A stretch of DNA of 64,000 nt from Deltaproteobacteria bacterium (GTDB lineage: Bacteria; Myxococcota_A; Polyangia; DRWM01; JAAZOP01), in NCBI GenBank assembly GCA_016218815.1, contig JACRCX010000084.1:1-64000 (forward strand), read 5' to 3'. Of this stretch, positions 51,513 to 59,305 are shown piece by piece. Made by a program: the position numbers and the translations under genes. Positions within the stretch are counted from its first letter, which is position 1; each line of letters opens with the position of its first letter. A model generated the notes under the pieces. That model was not told where the DNA came from, ran no database searches, and worked only from the letters and a program-made list of their open reading frames with translations.

Positions 51513-53924
51513 ATGCCGTCGTCGCTCCTGGCGTGGTCCGTCGTGGCCCTGCTCGCTCGCACCGTCGAACCCGGCGCCTCGCTCGATTCCGCGGCCAAGC
51601 TCCGCCAGGCCGACACGGTGGATGTCGAACCCGTCGCAGGGGGCGACGCGATGTCGTTCGAAGACGAGCCGCCCGGGGAGGAACCTGGGCCGGGCGGCGA
51701 GGCGATGACCTTCGAAACCGGCGGGACCGCCGTGCCCATGGTGCGGGCGGTCGAAGCGCCGAGGCCCGCGAACGAGTCGCTTTCCGTCCCCGAGCCGCTC
51801 GAGGTGCGGGTGACCGCACGCCGGGTCGTGGCCGAGCAGATCCGCATCGTGCCGATCGAGATCCGCGCCCCGACGCAGGTCCGGACGCTGCGTGGCGTGA
51901 CGACGCTGGGCGAGATGCACGGGCCGGACCGGGTCGAGCCGGGTCTGTTCGAGGCGGACGTCCGACTCCCGGCCCTCCACGGCCCCGCGGTGATCCTGGC
52001 GCTCTTCGAAGGCGAGGGTTGCGCGGGCTACGTCCGCATCACGGTCTGGAAGGCCGCCAACCTGGAGGTCGAAACCGAGCCCGGCGCACAGGTGCAGGTC
52101 GAGATTGCCGGCCAGACCTTCGGACCCGTCCGGGCGCAGGGACGGACGGCCACGGTCCCGGTCGAGATTCCGCCCGGAGCCGAGAAGGCTCGCGTGGTCG
52201 CGCGCGACGCCGCCGGCAACGAGAGCACCCAGAACATAGACCTCCCCCACCAGCGCTACCCCCTGGCCCTCGTCGTGCCGCCGGCCGCATCCATCCTCGC
52301 CGACGACACGCAGGTATTACCCATCCTCGCCGCCGTCACGGAGACCGATGGCGGCCTCCCCGCGGAGTGGAGCGTCTCCGTGGAGTCCGGCGCGCTCGGC
52401 GAGCCCGCGGACATCGCCACGGGCCTGCGGATCTACCCCTGGCGGCCCTCCCGCGCGCTGGGCGAGCAGGGGATCGTCGTGACCCAGGAGGACGGCGAGA
52501 CCCGGACCCCGGTCGAAATGACCGCCGGCCCGCCCGTGGGAGTCGAAATCCAGGCCGAACCGGACATCCTTCCCGCCGACGGCCTGTCCACGAGTACCAT
52601 CTACGCCGGCGTCTCCGACGGGCTCGGGCACTACCTGGAATCCGGCACCATCGAGGTCGACATCGCCGGCGGCATCATCCTGCAGGCGCCACAGCAGACC
52701 GGCCCCGTCGTCCTGGCCAGCGTCGTCGCGGATCGCATGCTGCCGGGCGGGGAACCGCCCGCCGCGATCGTCGTCTCCGCCCGCGCCGGCGGCTACGAGG
52801 GCGTCGTCGCGATCCGGCAATTCGATCCCGACGCGCGCGGCCTGCGCCTCACCCCCGCGGCCACACGCCTCGCCGCCGACGGCGAGAGCCGCACCGAGGT
52901 CCGCGTCGAGCTGCTCGACGGATTGGGGGATCCCCTCCCCGTCACCGATCAGGCCGACGTGTCCGTGATCGGTGGCAGCGCGCCTTCCACCATCGGCCTC
53001 GTCGACGGCGTCGCCACCGTGCCGCTCGTCGCGGGAACCGCTTCCGGCATGGCCACCGTGCGCGTCGCCCTCGCCGGCGCCGTCGCCATCGCGACCGTCG
53101 CCCTCGATCCCGGCCCGGCCGACCACCTGCGACTCGACATCTCGCCCGATCCCGGGCGCGGCGCCAACGTCTGGAGTGTGCGCGCCCGTCTCGAAGATCG
53201 GTTCGGCAACGGCGTTCCCGGCGAGGATACGCCGGCCTTCCAGGCCTCGACCACCCGCGGCTCGCTCGGCCCCTTCGCCGATGTCGAAGCGGCCGACGTC
53301 GCCGAGGTCGGATGGAGGGAAGCCGCGCTGACCCTCGCCCCCGACGAGTCGCGGGCCGCGGAAGTGACCGTCGCGGCCGGGGAGTGGTCGGCGAGTGCGT
53401 GGACCACGTCGAACGCCGAACTCGGACTCTACCTCGCCCTCGGCAGCGGCTACCTCCACAACCTCGGCAGCGCCGGCGTCGTCCCCGTCCGCCTCGGCCT
53501 CGGCTGGAACGGCGCCTTCGGCCTCCGCGGATTCCTGCTCGGCCTCGAGCTGGAATACCGGGGACTGCGCACCGAGACCACGCCCGAGCGCAATGTGACC
53601 TATGGTGCCGCAGGCGACATGCTCGCGACGTGCGCGGTCCTGGGCTACCGGTGGGCTGCGACGTCCTGGCTCGCGATTCTCGGGCAGGTCGCCCTCGGCA
53701 TGCAGGTCGGATGGTTCCGTGTGGACCGCCCCGGCGCGGAACCCGACGAGAGCTCGGACGGCGTCGTCGCCTTCGCCGTCGGCGTCCGCCTCGGCGTCGG
53801 CTTCGCCGTCGGTCCCGGCCTCATCTTGCTCGATCTCTCCTACGACGACGCCCGCTACGACGACATCGTTTACGGCAACGTCGGCGGACTGGGCGCCCTG
53901 CTGGGCTACCGCCTCGAGTTGTGA
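51513..53924 (+). CDS. Invasin-like Ig-domain protein with C-terminal beta-barrel
   Basis: The protein has 803 residues. A short hydrophobic N-terminus (SSLLAWSVVALLART) is a possible signal peptide, although it is weak. An acidic linker precedes several Ig-like/invasin-type beta domains (EVRVTARRVVAEQIRIVPIE, VEIAGQTFGPVRAQG, LTPAATRLAADGESRTEVRV, GVPGEDTPAFQASTTRGSLG) of roughly 90-100 residues. The last 170 residues alternate strands (LGLYLALGSGYLHNLGS, FLLGLELEYRG, VGVRLGVGFAVGP) and end in LLGYRLEL, a barrel-type C-terminus. It may be an outer-membrane protein that exposes Ig domains, like intimin but with reversed order, or a periplasmic Ig chain. Function unknown. Convergent with the next gene, 10 bases apart. 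Confidence 0.65.
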   Translation: MPSSLLAWSVVALLARTVEPGASLDSAAKLRQADTVDVEPVAGGDAMSFEDEPPGEEPGPGGEAMTFETGGTAVPMVRAVEAPRPANESLSVPEPLEVRVTARRVVAEQIRIVPIEIRAPTQVRTLRGVTTLGEMHGPDRVEPGLFEADVRLPALHGPAVILALFEGEGCAGYVRITVWKAANLEVETEPGAQVQVEIAGQTFGPVRAQGRTATVPVEIPPGAEKARVVARDAAGNESTQNIDLPHQRYPLALVVPPAASILADDTQVLPILAAVTETDGGLPAEWSVSVESGALGEPADIATGLRIYPWRPSRALGEQGIVVTQEDGETRTPVEMTAGPPVGVEIQAEPDILPADGLSTSTIYAGVSDGLGHYLESGTIEVDIAGGIILQAPQQTGPVVLASVVADRMLPGGEPPAAIVVSARAGGYEGVVAIRQFDPDARGLRLTPAATRLAADGESRTEVRVELLDGLGDPLPVTDQADVSVIGGSAPSTIGLVDGVATVPLVAGTASGMATVRVALAGAVAIATVALDPGPADHLRLDISPDPGRGANVWSVRARLEDRFGNGVPGEDTPAFQASTTRGSLGPFADVEAADVAEVGWREAALTLAPDESRAAEVTVAAGEWSASAWTTSNAELGLYLALGSGYLHNLGSAGVVPVRLGLGWNGAFGLRGFLLGLELEYRGLRTETTPERNVTYGAAGDMLATCAVLGYRWAATSWLAILGQVALGMQVGWFRVDRPGAEPDESSDGVVAFAVGVRLGVGFAVGPGLILLDLSYDDARYDDIVYGNVGGLGALLGYRLEL

Positions 53925-53934
53925 CCGCCGCGCG

Positions 53935-54600
53935 TCAATAACACCGACCGTCGTCGCATTCGGCCAGCGCGGCCTCGAGGTCCACGTGGTGCCCCGGTCG
54001 GAGCTTGAGACCGGCCAGCGTGTACGAGTGCGAGGTGTCGCCGGAGCGATCGATCGCGTCCAGCCGCACGTCGTACGCCGCCGTCTGCAGCTCGCCGATG
54101 ACCGTCTCTCCCACGTCGCAGGCCACGTCCCGCCGCACGACCTCGGTGTCGTCCGCGAAGAGGTGGATCGTGACCGTGTCGACATCGTAGGCCGAACAGA
54201 GGCGGCCGCTCTCGAAGTACCAGGCCAGCGCGATTTCTCCCGAACGCGGGGCCAGACGGCCGACGATCAGCGGCGACGCAACGTCCTCGCGCACCTCCAC
54301 GCCGTTCACCGTCGCTTCGTAGGCCGGGATGTCGCCCTCGTCATAGCCGACCAGATGCACGCGGTACGTGCCGACGGGAACGTCGAGGAACCTGGTGAAG
54401 CCTGCCTCGCAAGGCTCGTCCCGGCGTTCGACGACGCCGTACGAGCTTTCCAGCTCGGTCACGACGTGTCGAAGGGAGGCACCGGTGCAGGTACCGGTCA
54501 GCCCCACGCCCCAGCGAACGGTCAAGTCGCCGGTTTCGGCCGGGCCGCAAGCGGGGAGGAGAGCGGCGCACGCGACGAAGGGGGCGAGACGAATGAGCAT
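53935..54600 (-). CDS. Predicted lipoprotein
   Basis: This 221-residue protein starts at an ATG with AAAGGAG nine bases upstream. The signal peptide ends with lipobox LPACGPAE. Two beta-rich parts follow, with four to six Cys (GTCTG, EPCEAG, RLCSAYD, VACDVG) and the phrase VPVGTYRVHLVGYDEGDIP, which suggests a beta-sandwich of the type in fimbrial or surface lipoproteins. I do not recognise the family. It has its own promoter (54665-54693), adjacent to the parS site. Confidence 0.6.
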   Translation of the reverse strand: MLIRLAPFVACAALLPACGPAETGDLTVRWGVGLTGTCTGASLRHVVTELESSYGVVERRDEPCEAGFTRFLDVPVGTYRVHLVGYDEGDIPAYEATVNGVEVREDVASPLIVGRLAPRSGEIALAWYFESGRLCSAYDVDTVTIHLFADDTEVVRRDVACDVGETVIGELQTAAYDVRLDAIDRSGDTSHSYTLAGLKLRPGHHVDLEAALAECDDGRCY

Positions 54601-54664
54601 GTCCGAGACTCCTTTCTGCCGTCCTGACCCTCGACCGCGAGAGTCGCAACGGTTCCATGGCTCC

Positions 54665-54693
54665 ATCCTACCATCAACCACCTTAGACCACAA
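54665..54693 (-). promoter_or_regulatory. Promoter of the 53935-54600 lipoprotein
   Basis: On the minus strand TTGTGG (54693-54688) and TAGGAT (54670-54665) are 17 bases apart. The predicted leader is about 58 bases. The parS palindrome lies 13 bases upstream of the -35 box, so ParB bound there could affect this promoter. Confidence 0.5.
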
Positions 54694-54706
54694 ATAACCA
54701 CACAAG

Positions 54707-54722
54707 CGTTTCACGTGAAACG
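54707..54722. other. parS centromere-like site
   Basis: The 14-base core GTTTCACGTGAAAC (54708-54721) is perfectly palindromic and identical to the core of the bacterial parS consensus (TGTTTCACGTGAAACA) that ParB binds. The outer bases are C and G in place of T and A. It lies in an intergenic gap about 11 kb from dnaA, where chromosomal parS sites cluster. ParA/ParB genes are not in the window. Confidence 0.85.
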
Positions 54723-54740
54723 ACCTCTAGGCTTGATGTT

Positions 54741-54785
54741 CCCCCTTTGCGTCCTTTGCGGCTCTTTGCGCCCTTTGCGCGAAAT
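54741..54785. repeat. GCAAAG phased repeat, copy 4 (reverse orientation)
   Basis: Four TTTGCG units spaced 9-10 bases apart, ending TTTGCGCGAAATT. The reverse complement matches the 27440-27483 and 28646-28690 copies over the whole 42-45 bases. It lies in the gap before the J-domain gene, 20 bases from parS. Confidence 0.85.
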
Positions 54786-54810
54786 TCCTCGCGGAGAACG
54801 CAACCGCCCT

Positions 54811-55731
54811 TCACTCGAAGACGCGCAGCAACGACCGGCGCGGAGCGAAAGAGTATCCGTCGGCGAGTCGAGCCATCGCGGCGAGCGTTCGTTCGTCCCG
54901 CCGATCGGGGAGGATGAGGATCGGATGGAGCAGAAGATCGCCTCGCCCGCCGTCCGCCGGCGGTCGGCGCCGGAGTCCCCGTCCCCGCAGGCGCAGGACC
55001 GCTCGCCCGTCCACCCCCGGCGGTACCGTCACCACAACCGCACCCGCCGGCGTCGGTACCTCGATCCCTCCCCCCGCCCACGCCTCCCCGATGGTCAGCG
55101 GGAGCTCCACATGCACGTCGTCACCCTCGATCCTCACCCCTTCTTGCGCCCGCACCGCCAGTCGCACCAGGAGATCTCCCCTGGACCGTCCACCTTCTCT
55201 GGCTCCCTCTCCGGCCAGTCGTAGGACGTCCCCGTCCCGGCTGCCCGCCGGAACCCGGACCTGAACCAGCTTCTCAACGGTCCGACTTCCTCGCTTGCGG
55301 CACGCCTGGCAGCTCCCTCCCCCTCCTCGTTCGCCGCCGCATTCCGGACAAGCCACTCGCAAACGGAGCTCGTGCACCCCGCCCCGGGCCGCTTCGCCCA
55401 GGCTCACGTCGAAGGGCGCGATCACATCCCGCCCCCCTCCAGACACCCCTTTCCGCCGCCCCTCCCGCCGGACGGCCCGCCCCGACTCCGTTCCCGGCGG
55501 CTTCTCGCCAACCGCCCGTTCCCCCGCTCCCCCGAACGAGGCCGTCACGGCGGCCACTGCCTCCACGAGCCGCTTGAATCGCTCCTCCGCCGCCGGATCC
55601 CCGGGGCGCAGGTCGGGATGCAGCTCCCGCGCCCGCCGCCGGAACGCTCGTCGCACCTCCTCCATCCCCGCCCCGGCAGGAATCCCCAGAAGCTCCCGCG
55701 CCCGCCGCAGCGGGTCCTTCCTACGCTCCAT
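54811..55731 (-). CDS. J-domain protein with one-zinc central region (DnaJ/CbpA hybrid)
   Basis: The 306-residue protein has an N-terminal J-domain (LLGIPAGAGMEEVRRAFRRR, with the HPD motif in ELHPDLRPGD) that stimulates a Hsp70. The Gly/Phe region is short and Arg/Gly-rich. The middle region has only two CxxC motifs (CPECGG and CQACRKRG) where DnaJ has four, so one zinc at most. The C-terminal substrate-binding domains follow (VRVPAGSRDGDVLRLAGEG, VELPLTIGEAWAGGGIEVPT, VTVPPGVDGRAVLRLRGRG). It is cytoplasmic. There is no dnaK near by. It is transcribed toward the parS site and lipoprotein gene. Confidence 0.85.
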   Translation of the reverse strand: MERRKDPLRRARELLGIPAGAGMEEVRRAFRRRARELHPDLRPGDPAAEERFKRLVEAVAAVTASFGGAGERAVGEKPPGTESGRAVRREGRRKGVSGGGRDVIAPFDVSLGEAARGGVHELRLRVACPECGGERGGGGSCQACRKRGSRTVEKLVQVRVPAGSRDGDVLRLAGEGAREGGRSRGDLLVRLAVRAQEGVRIEGDDVHVELPLTIGEAWAGGGIEVPTPAGAVVVTVPPGVDGRAVLRLRGRGLRRRPPADGGRGDLLLHPILILPDRRDERTLAAMARLADGYSFAPRRSLLRVFE

Positions 55732-55863
55732 CCGCTCCCTCCGCCAACCGAGGTCGGACCGGACCCGCTACCGACAACCAGGAACGCCCACGCTCCCCGG
55801 CGCTCCCCGTCCGGACCAATACCCAACGACCAAGAACCAACAACCACCAACCGTTCACTCTGT

Positions 55864-55892
55864 TTGACTCGCCCGCCCCCTCGTAGTACCAG
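55864..55892 (+). promoter_or_regulatory. Candidate promoter for the cdsA set
   Basis: TTGACT (55864-55869) and TACCAG (55887-55892) are 17 bases apart. The -35 box matches five of six bases. The gap 55732-56014 also has a low-complexity ACCAA/AACCAAC stretch at 55813-55850 but no gene. Confidence 0.4.
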
Positions 55893-56014
55893 GATCCCAC
55901 GCCCCGGCGCCGTCGACGGCCAGCATCGCCCGTCGCGGGACTCGGTGCAAGGAGCGGGATGACAGACGGCGGTCCGATTCGACTCCGCCTCGACCGTCCA
56001 CGGAAGGGACCACC

Positions 56015-56947
56015 ATGAACACCGACGGACCGGCCAGCGCCTCCAGACCGGCGTCCGCCGTCGGACCCACAGCCCCCGCCACGCTGATCCCGAAGAAGGA
56101 CCGCTCGGGCCTCGGATGGCGATTCATCTCCGCCGGCGTCCTCATCCCCATGGTCGTGTCCACCGTGTTCTGGCTCCCCCCCTGGACCCTCCTCGCCTTC
56201 TGCGGCACCGCCTGCATCGCCGCAGGCTGGGAAGCCGTCGCCGTCCTCGCCCCCTGCCCCGCCGTCGTCGACCCCTTCGAACGCTTCTTCGCCACGACCC
56301 TGACCGTCCTGGTCGGTACCGGCGCCGCCCTCTTCGCCAAATACCTCCCTCCCGCCGTCGCCGGCGTCTTTCCCGCCGTCTTCCTCCTCTGCATGGCGCT
56401 GCTCGTCTTCCGCCCCCGCGAAATCACGACCTTCTCGCACCGCGCCGCCGCCCTCGTCTTCGTCCCTCTCTATGTCGGTCTGGGCCTGGCCGTCTACCCG
56501 ACCCTTCGACTCCTCTTCGTCCACGGCGACCGATGGGTCTTCGCCATCATGGCCCTGACCTTCCTCGGCGATACCTTCGCGTACTTCGCCGGCCGGTTCC
56601 TGGGCCGCCACAAGCTCCACCCCCGCCTTAGCCCGAAGAAGACCTGGGAAGGATCCATGGGCGGCCTCCTCGGCAGCGCAACCGTTCTGGTCACCGCCCG
56701 CCTATGGTATCTTCCCGAACTGGAATGGATGGACGTCGCCCTCCTGGCGCTCCTGGCCGGCGCCATCGGCCAGACCGGCGACCTGTTCGAGTCGGCCCTC
56801 AAACGAAGCGTCGGCGTCAAGGACTCGGGAACGATCCTCCCCGGACACGGAGGTCTGCTCGATCGCATCGATGCCCTCTTGCCAACCGGCTTGTTCGTCC
56901 TGGGCTGGGGCCTCGCCCGCGGCCTCTTCATCCCCCTCGGAAGGTGA
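56015..56947 (+). CDS. cdsA: Phosphatidate cytidylyltransferase
   Basis: The protein has 310 residues with about eight hydrophobic segments. The signature near the C-terminus reads KDSGTILPGHGGLLDRIDAL, matching the CDP-DAG synthase motif with both Asp. LSPKKTWEGSMGG is a conserved region that precedes it, and FLGDTFAYFAGRFLGRHKL holds the catalytic Asp. CdsA makes CDP-diacylglycerol from phosphatidate and CTP for phospholipid synthesis in the inner membrane. The N-terminal 35 residues are a polar extension. The next gene starts three bases after its stop, so they are translated together. Neighbours such as BamA-like agree with the usual cdsA-envelope gene order. Confidence 0.92.
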   Translation: MNTDGPASASRPASAVGPTAPATLIPKKDRSGLGWRFISAGVLIPMVVSTVFWLPPWTLLAFCGTACIAAGWEAVAVLAPCPAVVDPFERFFATTLTVLVGTGAALFAKYLPPAVAGVFPAVFLLCMALLVFRPREITTFSHRAAALVFVPLYVGLGLAVYPTLRLLFVHGDRWVFAIMALTFLGDTFAYFAGRFLGRHKLHPRLSPKKTWEGSMGGLLGSATVLVTARLWYLPELEWMDVALLALLAGAIGQTGDLFESALKRSVGVKDSGTILPGHGGLLDRIDALLPTGLFVLGWGLARGLFIPLGR

Positions 56948-56949
56948 GC

Positions 56950-58635
56950 GTGCGCGCCTCACCCCGCCTCCCCCTGTTCCTCCTCGCCGTGACGGTTCTC
57001 CTCCCGGCTTCCGCTCTCGCCCAACTCCCCCAGCCCGCGCCCGAAGAGCCGTCCGCCGCATCGGTGTCACCGGCCCCCGCCGGCCCCGAAGGGCCCGAAG
57101 GAACCACGACCGAAACGGCTCCTTCGGACGTTCCCCTCTCCTCCCCGCCCGAGCCGGGCTCGGAGCTCGGTCCGGAGGAGTTCGAGGGAACCGTGACGGA
57201 GGTCGCACCGCCGACCACGACGGCGTCCTCCGAAAGCCCCGCCGCGCCGCCTGACGAATCCCTGATCGAAGGCGCGCCCGACGAAGCCCATGTCGTCCGC
57301 TACTACCTCGAGGAGTTCGAGGTCCTCGGCAACGACCGGACCCTCGCCGAGACCATCACCCGCGGCATGCTGCTGCAGCCAGGCGAAACCTTCCGTGCGG
57401 ACGACGAGCGCATCGATGAGAGCAAGGTCGCGCTCCTGGCGACCGGGTTCTTCGAGGAAGTCCGATTCTCTCTCCGGCGCGGCAGCCGTCGCGGCTGGGT
57501 CGTCTTCCAGATCCACGTCCGCGAACGCTGGACCCTGGTCGTCGAGAACCTCGCCTTCGGCTATACCACGATCACGCCGTTCGGCGGCCTCGGCGTCACC
57601 GAGCTGAACCTTTTCGGCACCGGCAGTCAGCTCTCCGCCGCGTTCGTCGTCGGCGACGAGCAGCAGGCCTACCGCCTCCGCTTCCTCGACCCCAGTTTCC
57701 TCGGCTCCGACTGGTCCCTTCTTGTCGCCGCCCACGTCAGCGACGCCCAGGACTACCTCGGCTTCAACGGCGTCAATTCCGTCCGCGCCGACGGGACCGT
57801 GGAGACCGGGCACGCGACCATCGACTACTGGCGTGTCGGCGGCGTCCTGGGCACCGGGGTGCGGCTGTCCGAGCGGATGCGGTTGGATCTCGGGTACCGT
57901 TTCGAATGGATCGATGCTGACCTCCCCGTTGCCGCATCCTACCAGCGCGGCAAGCCGCCTGACTCGGTCAGCGCACCGATCCCCCTCGACCTCCTGCCCG
58001 GCCAGTCCCTCGTCTCCGGCTTCCAGGCCAGCTTCGCGTACGACAATCGGGACGACCCCTTCCTGCCGACCAGCGGCATGCGCCTGCGCGCGGGCGTCGA
58101 CTTCGCCCACGGCGTCTTCGGCTCCGACTACTCGTTCGCCAAGTTCACCGTCGATTGGGCCATGCACTTCCAGCTCCCGTGGGACCACGTCGTGACCCTC
58201 GCCGTCTTCGCCGGCGCCATCGTCGGCAACGCACCCCTCTTCGACCAGTTCTTCGTCGGCGACCTCTCCGATCTCATCCCCGGCCGGGTCCTCGACCTCA
58301 ACTTCCACGCCTATTCCGCCCACAACATCCTCGGCACCGCGATCCGCGAGATGCAGTACGAGGACCTGGCGGCCAAGATCGCCGTCGAGTACTCCTGGCC
58401 CCTGTACCGCAGCCGCTCCGGCTTTCTCTACGGCCTCGATGTCTTCGCGTCGATCGGTTTCTTCTCCCTGGCCTCCGCGACCGACGTCGAGCTCCAGATC
58501 CCCGGCTACTCCGGCGCCGAGGTCTTCCCGATCGATCTCACCGGCGACGTCGGCTTCCGGTTCGACACGATGATAGGGCTATTTCGCCTGTCATTCTCGA
58601 ATATTATGGGGCTGATCCCCCAGCAGGTGGACTAG
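56950..58635 (+). CDS. BamA/TamA-type Omp85 protein
   Basis: The 561-residue protein has a GTG start behind GGAAGG (five bases), overlapping no gene but just after cdsA. A signal peptide (cleavage at ALA-Q) and a Pro/Glu-rich linker of about 80 residues lead to a single POTRA-like domain (YYLEEFEVLGNDRTLAETIT, DESKVALLATGFFEEVRFSL). The C-terminal 350 residues form the Omp85 barrel, with the GxFYxDxRDDPFLPTSGMR-like motif present as ASFAYDNRDDPFLPTSG. A variant end is QVD with no final Phe. It has fewer POTRA domains than BamA (five), so it is TamA-like or a specialised insertase. It would act in the outer membrane. Confidence 0.85.
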   Translation: MRASPRLPLFLLAVTVLLPASALAQLPQPAPEEPSAASVSPAPAGPEGPEGTTTETAPSDVPLSSPPEPGSELGPEEFEGTVTEVAPPTTTASSESPAAPPDESLIEGAPDEAHVVRYYLEEFEVLGNDRTLAETITRGMLLQPGETFRADDERIDESKVALLATGFFEEVRFSLRRGSRRGWVVFQIHVRERWTLVVENLAFGYTTITPFGGLGVTELNLFGTGSQLSAAFVVGDEQQAYRLRFLDPSFLGSDWSLLVAAHVSDAQDYLGFNGVNSVRADGTVETGHATIDYWRVGGVLGTGVRLSERMRLDLGYRFEWIDADLPVAASYQRGKPPDSVSAPIPLDLLPGQSLVSGFQASFAYDNRDDPFLPTSGMRLRAGVDFAHGVFGSDYSFAKFTVDWAMHFQLPWDHVVTLAVFAGAIVGNAPLFDQFFVGDLSDLIPGRVLDLNFHAYSAHNILGTAIREMQYEDLAAKIAVEYSWPLYRSRSGFLYGLDVFASIGFFSLASATDVELQIPGYSGAEVFPIDLTGDVGFRFDTMIGLFRLSFSNIMGLIPQQVD

Positions 58636-58638
58636 GCG

Positions 58639-59295
58639 TTGCACGACCACCTGCCACCCGCCCGCGCTCGCCATTGTCCCCCAAGCGCCGCGATCCCCGT
58701 CCTCCTCCTTGCTGCCGTCGGACTCGCCTGGGCATCCGGGGCCGCCGCCGAGGACGTGCGCACGGTCCGCACGTCCCGCACCGGCGACATCCTGACCGTC
58801 TCGTTCTCGGTCTCCGATCTGCTCGACGACAGCGCGCAGGAGGAGTTGGAGAGTGGGCTGCCGACGCGCATCGCGCTCAGCATCGCGCTGCATGCCGAAA
58901 ACGCGTCGGAAGGACTGCGAGCTTCCATTCGCACGTGCGAGGTGACCTACGACCTGTGGGACGAGGTGTTCCACGTCCACATCGAGGACGAGCGTCAGTC
59001 GAAATGGTACGACGCAACGAGTCGCAACGACGCGGTGCGGCTGTGCACGGTGGTACGCGACACGAAGCTGGATGTCGCCGACCTGCCGGCGGGCCCCTAT
59101 GTGATCTCGGTCGTTGCCGAGCTCAACCCCGTCTCCACGGCGATGCTCGAAGGACTGCGAGCCTGGCTGCGGGTGCCGGCGACGACCGGAGAAGGGCAGA
59201 GCTTCTTCGGGTCGTTCGTCGCGATCTTCATCAACCGGCGGATGGGCGAGGCGGACCGGACGATCCGCTTCCGCTCCAGCCCGTTCGACCTGTGA
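58639..59295 (+). CDS. Secreted protein, possible DUF4390-like
   Basis: The protein has 218 residues, starting at TTG 58639, three bases after the Omp85 stop, with AGGTGG about nine bases upstream. A signal peptide (IPVLLLAAVGLAWASGAAA-E) is followed by a beta-rich region (VRTVRTSRTGDILTVSFSVS, ALSIALHAENASEG). This resembles the DUF4390 family, whose genes sit directly before NtrY-type histidine kinases, exactly as here. The two Cys (RTCEV and RLCTVV) could form a disulphide in the periplasm. It may sense envelope signals for the kinase that follows 10 bases later. I infer the family from position more than from sequence. Confidence 0.6.
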   Translation: MHDHLPPARARHCPPSAAIPVLLLAAVGLAWASGAAAEDVRTVRTSRTGDILTVSFSVSDLLDDSAQEELESGLPTRIALSIALHAENASEGLRASIRTCEVTYDLWDEVFHVHIEDERQSKWYDATSRNDAVRLCTVVRDTKLDVADLPAGPYVISVVAELNPVSTAMLEGLRAWLRVPATTGEGQSFFGSFVAIFINRRMGEADRTIRFRSSPFDL

Positions 59296-59305
59296 GGGCG
59301 CGAAC

